NCBI GenBank assembly: GCA_016719165.1
Contig: JADKAJ010000003.1
Span: forward strand, 62,001-126,000
Reading direction: 5' to 3'
Origin: Chitinophagaceae bacterium
GTDB lineage: Bacteria; Bacteroidota; Bacteroidia; Chitinophagales; Chitinophagaceae
Length of the DNA: 64,000 nucleotides
Shown one piece after another: positions 57,436 to 64,000 of this stretch. The stretch's first letter is position 1, and every line of letters begins with the position of its first letter. Under the pieces are notes generated by a model. That model saw only the letters and a program-made list of their open reading frames with translations, was not told the origin of the DNA and made no database searches. A program made the translations under genes and the position numbers.

Positions 57436-57879
57436 ATGTCTTCATTATTTCTTCTCTGTGGAAACAATCAAGTTGAGAGTAAAATGGCATCTTTTAAATC
57501 TTGTGTAATAAGAATAATGAGCCCATTTGGTTGTTATCAGGAAATTGTATTGACAAATTATGGAAGTGGCGTATTTAAGCAGGGTTTACATGATGGCGAC
57601 ATAAGGGTACAGAAGGTTGTCATAGACAGTTTATATCGAATTGATAGCTTTAAAATTGACATAGAGAAAGACATAAAGCAAATTAATGCAGCAATCACTT
57701 CAATGATGTCTGACACAGTTAAAGGAAGTTATAAATACGATGCTTATCGTTTTCAAGTTTTCATCAACGAAGTACCAAACATTGATGTCTATGGAAATAC
57801 TGTAAAAATAAATGATGTCTTAAAGATGCTTCTAAATCACTTGCCTTATGCGGAGAATTATTGTGAGTTTTTCGACTAA
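57436..57879 (+). CDS. Cassette G immunity candidate, lipoprotein-like
   Basis: From the ATG at 57436 there are about 147 residues (MSSLFLLCGNNQVESK ... NYCEFFD). The same frame is open upstream and reads IDKIFYIPLGLIMSSLFLLCG, a full lipoprotein signal, but it begins at ATA (57400), two bases past the toxin stop, where other cassettes have ATG. A mutated start codon or base error is possible; TTG at 57430 is another start. Confidence 0.6.
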   Translation: MSSLFLLCGNNQVESKMASFKSCVIRIMSPFGCYQEIVLTNYGSGVFKQGLHDGDIRVQKVVIDSLYRIDSFKIDIEKDIKQINAAITSMMSDTVKGSYKYDAYRFQVFINEVPNIDVYGNTVKINDVLKMLLNHLPYAENYCEFFD

Positions 57880-57987
57880 TGAAAGAAAAATATCCTAATA
57901 AAAAATAGAAAATCTTTTCCTTTCGAGGTCTCTAATAAATTACATTTAAGTCAAAGTTTTTTCTTTTGCAGATATAAAGCCCAATCA

Positions 57988-58080
57988 GGAACGTTTTTTG
58001 AGTAGTATTTCAACAGTAGTTTGTGTAACTTGTAGTTAAGTTCTTTGAACCGGGTATTATTATCCGTTCGGGTTAATAAT
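57988..58080 (+). repeat. Class 2-like short leader and junction site, cassette H
   Basis: GAGTAGTATTTCAACAGTAG, TTTGTGTAACTTGTAG, TTTGAACC and the dyad (58056-58080). Shorter and more diverged than the class 2 copies at 53727 and 59642. Confidence 0.8.
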
Positions 58081-58970
58081 GGTAGGGATTAGTAGTAAGG
58101 CTCTGAACGGAATAGCAGAAAATAAACAGAAGTTTAATAAAGGCAGTGAGTTGCAATCAAACGAATTTAGTGATGGTAGTGGATTGGAATTGTATGCTAC
58201 ACAGTTTAGAATGTTTGACCCACAAATTGGAAGATGGAATCGAATTGACCCTAAACCAAATAATGACGTAAGTTTATATTCTGCATTTGAGAATAATCCA
58301 ATTTTGCACAATGACCCATTGGGAGATACAAGTAAACCATGGATCTCAATAATAAAGCCGGTAAATAGTAGTTCAAAAGGTTTTGTTTTTGGTTTAAATG
58401 GTATTTATCAAACTGAACCAGTAAGGGGTTCAACTGTAACTGGTATAAGAAATACCCAAGCTGGTGGTACAAATGCTTCAGGTAAAACGAAAGGGGTTGA
58501 TGTTGTTCGTGTAGATGAACCACATGGTCAATCAAAAACACCACATTTGAATATTAATGAGAAAGTTACAGGTATTCCAGATCCTCATACCGCTTACAAA
58601 GGTCAATTCAATGCTTTAAAAGCTACAGGCAATACTTTAGATGCAATAAATAAAGTAGCAAAACCACTTGCACTTGTTACTGATGCATGGCAAATTGGAA
58701 TTGCAATTAAAACTGATATACAACAAGGTACCGGTGGAGAGAATACAATAATAGCTACATCACGAGGTTGCTGGCGGTTGGAGTGGTGCATGGTTGGGAG
58801 CTAAAGGAGGCGGAGCAACTGGTGCAGCTTTTGGTTCATTCTTTGGGCCTGCTGGTACAGCTGTTGGTGGTTTTTTCGGTGCAATTATTGGAGGTATCTC
58901 AGGGGCGTTTATAGGGTCTGAAGTTGGTGAATCTATTGGTGAAAAAATTGTTGATACAAATAATAAATAA
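58079..58970 (+). pseudogene. Cassette H: orphan Rhs tip with glycine-zipper tail, one frameshift
   Basis: Head MVGISSKALNGIAENKQKFNKGSELQ (type shared with cassette A). The tip has DVVRVDEPHGQSKTPHLNIN, DAINKVAKPLALVTDAWQIG, then shifts near 58770 into a glycine-rich membrane tail (GAAFGSFFGPAGTAVGGFFG, IIGGISGAFIGSEVGESIG). Such glycine-zipper tails suggest membrane insertion or pore formation; this is inference from composition. Confidence 0.7.
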
Positions 58971-58972
58971 TT

Positions 58973-59482
58973 ATGTCAATAAAGTTAAAATATAACATTA
59001 CAGACAGGGCTATTTGTATTAGCACTAAGCATGACACTTTAATAGAATTAAAGGTTATTGAAAGATTATACTTTAAAATATTGAGGGAGGTTTTTTTGAA
59101 TAAATCATTATTACTTATTACAAGGCAACCACAGAAATACTCATTTGGGGAGGGATTAGCAAACAAATACTTTTTAAGATTTGGTAAAGAAACCCTGATG
59201 GTCAATAAAATTAATACTGCTGATGAACTTTTACTAGAATCAATTAGTCAAGAGGAAGAGTTTAAAAGAGGGCTTTTAATATTAATATATTCCATTCGAG
59301 ATTTGATTGACTCGGAATTAAAAATGGCTTTGGAAAATATAATGAGTGGTAATTCAAAGTTAAACTCTTCGCTAAAACTGGTAATATGTGAAGATGACGG
59401 AGATACATTTTGTTTATTTAATTCTGATTATAAAATTCATGAAATGAATCCTCTTTTATCTGAAGTTTTACTTTATCAGTAA
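58973..59482 (+). CDS. Cassette H immunity candidate
   Basis: A 169-residue soluble protein starting two bases after tip H's stop. ITDRAICISTKHDTLIELKVIERLYFKI and LKLVICEDDGDTFCLFNSDY are notable; no family recognised. No signal peptide or membrane helix. Confidence 0.65.
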   Translation: MSIKLKYNITDRAICISTKHDTLIELKVIERLYFKILREVFLNKSLLLITRQPQKYSFGEGLANKYFLRFGKETLMVNKINTADELLLESISQEEEFKRGLLILIYSIRDLIDSELKMALENIMSGNSKLNSSLKLVICEDDGDTFCLFNSDYKIHEMNPLLSEVLLYQ

Positions 59483-59641
59483 AGCAATCAAGTTACTAGG
59501 AATTATGCAAACTGTAATAACTTCAATACTTTAAATGCACAAATCCCCTGTTCTCGGTAGAATGTTAAATAAATAAAACAAGGATGATGGGTTTTCAGTA
59601 GTCTGTGACTACTGACTCAAATAATTTTTGCCGCATGATGT

Positions 59642-59791
59642 CTCCTACTGAATTTCATTTCAACCCATTTTTGTCTTTGTGAGGTTTAATGCCTAACCAG
59701 GGATATTTTTCGAGTAGTATTTCACAACAGTTTGTGTACCTTGTAATCTAGTTCTTTGAACCGGGTATTATTATCCGTTCGGGTTAATAAT
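59642..59791 (+). repeat. Class 2 leader and junction site, cassette I
   Basis: Same 150 bp as the class 2 leader of cassette E, although the head that follows is of the D/F type, not the E type. Dyad at 59767-59791. Confidence 0.9.
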
Positions 59792-60677
59792 GGCAGGGAT
59801 CAGTAGTAAGGCATTGAATAATTTACCAGAGAATAAGTATAAATACAATGGTATTGAAAAAGAAGATGCTTTTGAAATTGGAATATACGATGCACAGTTA
59901 AGAGAGTTAGACGGACAAATGGGAAGATGGTGGCAGATAGACCCGAAGACCGAGAACATGGAAATGTGGTCACCGTATGCTTCAAATTACTGACAACCCG
60001 ATTACTTTCATGGACCCGTTGGGTGACGAACCAGATGGCTGTTGCAAATGGTTGAGAGATGCCGCAAATTGGGTTGGAGACAAAATTAATGATATTGGAA
60101 ATAGTGCACCCGGTTGTTTGGGTAAACAATAATCTGAACCCGGTAACTCCTTTGGCAGAACTTATTACCGGGAAAAGCTTAAATAGCGGATTTACAGAAA
60201 GCAAGTCTCGTTCAGAATCAGGAGTACAGTTAGCCACTTTTTTAGTGCCAACGGCCAAAGCTGAAACTATCATTGCTAATGAAGTAAAGAATGTTGTAGT
60301 AAATCAGATTGAAAAGCAGGTTGTAAAAAAGCTGAAAATTCTTTAAGTCGGAAAGGTGCACTAAATGAAATCAAAAAGATGTTGGTATCCCTAAATCACA
60401 GCATCCTGACAAATTAGCAAATGGTAAACAATTTGAGAAAGTTCCGATGACAGATCGAAATGGAAAGACAGCTTTGGGCGCTGATGGTAAACCTGTGATG
60501 ACAAGAGAATATACTTATACAAAACCGGATGGCACTAAAGTAAAAGTTCAAGATCATTCTGCTGGTCATCCTCAATTTGGAAAAAAGATAATCCAGGCAA
60601 ACACTTGAATGTTCGACCCCAGAAAATACACGAACAGGAACAGTTCCAGGTACAAAAAGCATTATCCATTTAACTAA
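59790..60677 (+). pseudogene. Cassette I: orphan Rhs tip with HNH/EndoVII-type nuclease, frameshifted
   Basis: Head and linker nearly identical to cassette F, with an extra C at about 59990 and another near 60110 that break the frame. The toxin part, over further shifts, reads LANGKQFEKVPMTDRNGKTALGADGKPVMTREYTYTKPDGTKVKVQDHSAGHPQFG, GKHLNVRP and NTRTGTVPGTK with HYPFN at the end. This is the HNH/endonuclease VII-fold polymorphic toxin type (DHSAGH, LNVRP). Confidence 0.75.
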
Positions 60678-60687
60678 TAAAAATTAC

Positions 60688-61029
60688 ATGTGGCCTTCTT
60701 TTACGGAAAATCCAGCAATAGTACGAGCAATATATAGAGATGAAATTCCGCCATTGCAAAATGTTTATTTGCAAGAATTAAAAATTGTTAATGGCGAGGA
60801 TATTCAGTGTTATTTGAAATTTGATATTTAGGAATTACCTAAAATACAACCTGAGAAGTGGATTGAAAGAAACGTAAACGCCGTGCAGATTGATTTAGTT
60901 TTAATTAACTCAGAAATTCTTTTTTTTAAATTAAGTGGGAGCAATTTAGCAGGTAAATTAGAAATAGATTTAGTAGGAGATTATAAAAAAGTCTCATTCA
61001 GTATTAATGGAAGAATTGTTTTGTTATAA
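60688..61029 (+). pseudogene. Cassette I immunity candidate, Imm50-like, in-frame TAG
   Basis: ATG 10 bases after the toxin. MWPSFTENPAIVRAIYRDEI, LKIVNGEDIQCYLKFDI, a TAG at 60829-60831, then ELPKIQPEKWIERNVNAVQIDLVLIN to 61029, all in one frame. The lay-out (W...P..KW..N.V.IDL) resembles immunity protein 50. 113 residues if read through. The TAG may be a real mutation or an error. Confidence 0.6.
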
Positions 61030-61426
61030 GATCAAAATGGTTGAATGTTCAGTCTATTATTGGGTATCAAATAAGCAAATGAACACAAAGCCCCCGGATG
61101 TTGGTAGTGTTCAATAAATAAAGAAAAATGAAAGGTTGTCCATCGTACCAAAGCAAGTCCGGTATCTGCAATTTGCGACGATGGACTGCAAACAATAAAA
61201 AGCTAAAGTAAGAAGCCTGGTATGTGCTGGGCTTCTACTTGTCAAGCAAGTTATTGTAATTGCCGTTTGGTAAGGAAGGCGTCAATAAAAGTTTTTACGA
61301 GATGTTTTCTTCCATCCCGAGTGCCCAATAAATCTTCGTAGCCGATGTCTGTTTATTGGCCCGGGTGTGCAAGCAACGACCCGGTGTTTATACTAAAAAT
61401 GTCTTTTGTTTCATTTCTGAGCGGTT
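61030..61426. other. Non-coding gap with short inverted repeat
   Basis: No gene fits in about 400 bp. A 9-bp perfect inverted repeat GTCCATCGT (61138-61146) / ACGATGGAC (61178-61186) encloses 31 bases. The string between, with GCAAGTCCGGTATCTGCAAT, looks like a short mobile or repeat relic that I recall from other Bacteroidota. Confidence 0.4.
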
Positions 61427-61429
61427 CGG

Positions 61430-61568
61430 TATATGAGAATGATGTGTTGCAATTTATTCGGCCATGAAGAAGGAAGAATAAGAGCGCAGTATGATGCCGT
61501 AGGTACTTCGATTACAGGATTTGTGTATGACTATATGCTCAAAGATCATTTAGGGAATGTACGAATTT
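61430..61568 (+). pseudogene. Fragment of Rhs core joined to a class 1 leader
   Basis: Reads as NDVLQF, then FGHEEGRIRAQYDAVGTSITGFVYDYMLKDHLGNVR, matching the main Rhs gene near 50120-50220 (DVLQFFGHEEGRIRPKGNEFVYDYFIKDHLGNVR). It has a frame change near 61450 and stops abruptly where the class 1 leader begins. A relic of a former Rhs core. Confidence 0.8.
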
Positions 61569-61782
61569 TTCCCGCCCAGCGTCTCCTCCGCCCCACCCGT
61601 AAACTTTCCTGCCCATATCTGGCGGTGAACAGCATAGTGTATAGCAGCCGACATTGGGCTAATACGAAAAAGCAGGCTTGACTTGAAATCGAGGTTTTCT
61701 TATCTAGTATTTTACAACTGATTTTGTACATTGCAGTAAGCTCTTTTTAGACAGATATTACTATCCGTTCCGGGTTAATAAT
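61566..61782 (+). repeat. Class 1 leader and junction site, cassette J
   Basis: Very close to the cassette D leader (GTCTCCTCCGCCCCACCCGT). The TTTGAACC block is altered (TTTTTAGACA) and the dyad carries an extra C (61757-61782, 26 bp). Confidence 0.85.
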
Positions 61783-62691
61783 GGCGGGGATAAGTTCAAA
61801 GGCTTTAGCTTTTGGTAGTCCTAATAACAAATTAAAATACAACGGTAAGGAAGAACAAAGACAGGAGTTCAGTGATGGATCAGGACTTGAATGGTTAGAC
61901 TACGGGGCAAGGATATACGATGCCCAGATTGGGAGATGGAATCATATTGACCCACTTGCTGACTCAATGCGTAGATATTCTCCTATACTTTTGCATTTAA
62001 TAATCCAATAAGATTTATTGATTATGACGGTATGGCTCCAGAAGATATTGGAGTTAAAGTAAAGAGAGAAAATCAAAATGGTCAGATAACATTAAAAGCA
62101 AGAGGCTACAATAAATCTCACAATCGTTGATAACAGGGAAATTATGGCCAGGCACAGCAGCAACAATTGAAAGCTATGGTTGCAAAAGCTTATAGCGGCC
62201 AGATTTATACTACTTCTAAAGATGCAAGAGGAAAGGATATCACCACTGTCATTGATGTAACAGCAAACCTAAATCTTACTGTAGTGTCTGATGCGAGCAA
62301 AGCAAATAGTACAGATTATATCATTAGTCTTATTGATGATATTCCAGCACAGAACACAAGTGAAGGCTATGTTGACCCGGTAGGACTTGCAATGGGTGAT
62401 GGGGATGTCGGAGCAGTTGAGCTAAATCGTTCTGGCTCTTATGTGAATAATGTTATTACTCATGAATTAGGTCATATAATGGGCGCAAAACATTCAGAGA
62501 ATAGTATAATGAATAAATCAATAGATACTAATCCAAGCAATCAATATACTAATGGTAATCACACAATACGAAAAGCAACATTCGGTTGGATGTCACCACT
62601 GCAAACAGGAACACACAATAATAGATGGGGAACCACAGAGGATAGCAGAAAGGAGTTAAAAAGATTTATCCAGAATAGTAATATACAATAG
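61781..62691 (+). pseudogene. Cassette J: orphan Rhs tip with metzincin-like peptidase, frameshifted
   Basis: Head shared with cassettes B and G, RIYDAQIGRWNHIDPLADSM. Breaks near 61983 and around 62125. The toxin part from about 62167 has NNVITHELGHIMGAKHSENSIMN: an exact HExxHxxGxxH zinc motif, with SIMN as a possible Met-turn, so a metzincin-like metallopeptidase. It ends GTTEDSRKELKRFIQNSNIQ. Confidence 0.75.
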
Positions 62692-62707
62692 CTTAAAGGT
62701 TTGTATT

Positions 62708-63277
62708 ATGTCAAAACTTATAAAATTCCTTTTCTTCTCTTTGATTATTGCATCTTGTAATAAGAATAAATCATCCAAAGAGAAAGGCTCTAAAGAAATA
62801 GAAATCGGAATATTAAAAATAGGCATCCCTACTTCAGATAAATTTGTCCCAGGGTGGCGGTAGAATAGTTATGTAGCATATATTGTAAATGTTAAAAGAG
62901 ATACTTTTCATATTGAATACGGAGGAGACAATATAATATATGACCTCTTTGATGTACCTCCGAAAGGGTTTCCATTAGAAGACAAAGAAAAATTCCAAAA
63001 GCAGTTTGGCAAGTTGCCTTCCCCGGATGAAGCTGTATTTACTAGTTCTCCAGAAGTAGATAATCTGCAAAATATTTTTCAAAGAATTTTTATTTGTATG
63101 ATACTATCAATAACCTTACCGTAAAGATTGTGCAACCAAGAGAATAGGTGAAGGAATGACAGGTTTATATATACCTAGATTACGAGACGGGAATAGTTTT
63201 AGTATTTATGCAAAGAATTTAGATAGTACATCACACCGAAACGCTTGACTATGTTTGAAACAATATCGTACAAATAG
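62708..63277 (+). pseudogene. Cassette J immunity candidate, lipoprotein, broken
   Basis: Lipoprotein signal MSKLIKFLFFSLIIASCNKNK, then an in-frame TAG at 62861-62863, then VAYIVNVKRDTFHIEYGGDN and FDVPPKGFPLEDKEKFQKQF. Shifts occur near 63090, 63125 and 63245 (DTINNLTVK, GEGMTGLYIPRLRDGNSFSIYAK, MFETISYK). About 189 residues if repaired. Confidence 0.55.
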
Positions 63278-63309
63278 CTGTAAAGTCCTGCTTTACCGGA
63301 CTTTATTGT

Positions 63310-63517
63310 TTTGCTTTTCCGCCCAGCGTCTCCTTCACAATCGTTCCAGCCCATGTCTGCAATGTTTAGTGTTGTGTGCGGCAGCCGACATTGGGCTAAT
63401 ACGAAGTAACAGGCTTGACTTGAAATCGAGATTTTCTAATCTAGTATTTTACAACTGATTTTGTACATTGCAGTAAGTTCTTTGAACCGGGTATTATTAT
63501 CCGTTCGGGTTAATAAT
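63310..63517 (+). repeat. Class 1 leader and junction site, cassette K
   Basis: Full class 1 leader with GCCCATGTCTGC and GCCGACATTGGGC, TTTGTACATTGCAGTAAG, TTTGAACC, and the dyad (63493-63517) with an intact left arm. Confidence 0.9.
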
Positions 63518-64000
63518 GCAAGGGATTAGCAGTAAGGCATTATCATTGGGAAACCCTGAAAATAAGAATGAAAAATTTCAAGGTCAACCATTAGACGACG
63601 ACCTAGGATTAAATTGGTATGGATTTAAGTGGCGGAATCATGACCCACAAATTGGAAGGTTTATCGAAATAGACCCACTGGCTGAAGATTACGTTTATAA
63701 TTCTACATATGCCTTTTCTGAAAACAAAGTAACGAATCATATAGAACTTGAAGGATTAGAAGCTGTATCTGCCGGTAACCCTCAAGGCTATTTAGTGGAG
63801 GGCTTTAGGCAAATATTCCAAGCAGCAGGTAACCTTTTTTCATTTAAAGCAGAAGTTCATGTTAATAAAGAGGTGGAAGTTAAAACAGAAGTTAAAACTC
63901 CAGTCGGTACAGTTGAAAATAAAACAACAACAACTGTAGTCGAAAACAAGGTGGAGTTGAAGACCAATTTTGGCGACTACTTTAAAAATGGTGGTGGAAA
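63516..64000 (+). CDS. Cassette K: orphan Rhs tip, cut by window edge
   Basis: Open to the window end (about 161 residues). MQGISSKALSLGNPENKNEKF, LGLNWYGFKWRNHDPQIGRFIEIDPLAEDYVYNSTYAFSENKV: same head as cassette C. It diverges from C after GLEAV and continues FRQIFQAAGNLFSFKAEVH with a V/K/E/T-rich stretch. The toxin itself lies outside. Confidence 0.75.
   Translation, partial: MQGISSKALSLGNPENKNEKFQGQPLDDDLGLNWYGFKWRNHDPQIGRFIEIDPLAEDYVYNSTYAFSENKVTNHIELEGLEAVSAGNPQGYLVEGFRQIFQAAGNLFSFKAEVHVNKEVEVKTEVKTPVGTVENKTTTTVVENKVELKTNFGDYFKNGGG

Noticed and set aside
44540..62863. TAG read-through or recoding (in-frame TAG at 44540, 60829, 62861)
   Set aside because: nadC and other intact genes end in TAG, and the TAGs occur only where one-base indels are also common.
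52246..63517. Integron cassette array
   Set aside because: Cassettes with inverted repeats suggested it, but there is no integrase, no attI, and no clear attC core sequence in the window. Kept only as a question about the leader's inverted repeat.
37620..64000. CRISPR-like repeats
   Set aside because: The 25-bp units are 0.8 to 9 kb apart, lie at gene starts in both orientations, and there are no cas genes or regular spacers.
42000..64000. Transposase or recombinase gene driving the cassettes
   Set aside because: None found in either strand; if one exists it lies outside the window.

Overview
The window looks like a chromosomal segment of a Bacteroidota member, most likely Chitinophagaceae or a close relative. 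This is inferred from gene content: gldB next to nadE, a secreted esterase with a type IX secretion (Por) C-terminal sorting domain, a MoxR/DUF58/Bat operon, DUF4783 and DUF5686 proteins, an ECF sigma factor beside a membrane anti-sigma-like protein, and Rhs proteins of the DUF6443 type. Ribosome binding sites are mostly weak, as is usual in the phylum.

Bases 1 to about 35,800 are ordinary chromosome with nearly all genes intact. In order: partial uvrC and a lipoprotein; ECF sigma factor with a membrane/beta-barrel partner; a TonB receptor, PepSY protein and CxxCH haem-binding-type protein (probable iron or haem uptake); gpmI; DUF4783; nadC and a SUI1 factor; a secreted esterase; isocitrate dehydrogenase; apaG; a fatty acid desaturase; gldB and nadE; the moxR-bat operon and rsgA; a gamma carbonic anhydrase; a class III aminotransferase; a glycerol cluster (glpK, glpD, glpF plus an exported RidA-like protein); a DUF5686 receptor-like protein with one frameshift in an A-run; and a membrane protein plus winged-helix regulator flanked by two copies, exact reverse complements of each other, of a 17-bp palindrome.

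Bases 35,815 to 37,550 hold a small membrane gene and creD, both recognisable but cut by many single-base frameshifts.

Bases 37,600 to 64,000 are a polymorphic-toxin island. A plus-strand operon encodes a coiled-coil/outer-membrane protein, an Rhs-like protein (both frameshifted) and a large Rhs protein with a JAB-like toxin tip and lipoprotein immunity gene. Around it lie 11 orphan tip cassettes (toxin tip, mostly followed by an immunity candidate): three on the minus strand at 37.6-42 kb and eight on the plus strand from 52.2 kb past the window end. Each starts at an ATG inside one hyperconserved 25-bp sequence of dyad symmetry, which in the full Rhs gene encodes YYPFGLIM. Upstream leaders and downstream 'head' segments come in a few families and are combined like a mosaic, with switches at the 25-bp site. 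This suggests a reservoir from which toxin tips can be exchanged onto the expressed Rhs core. Toxin types include two M91-like metallopeptidases, a metzincin-like peptidase, a JAB-like domain, an HNH/EndoVII-type nuclease, a glycine-zipper protein and several unknowns. All four metallopeptidase-type tips are followed by a lipoprotein-type immunity candidate.

Many genes from 35.8 kb on are broken by one-base indels. Sister copies show the expected reading frames, so recent decay of silent cassettes and sequencing error are both possible.
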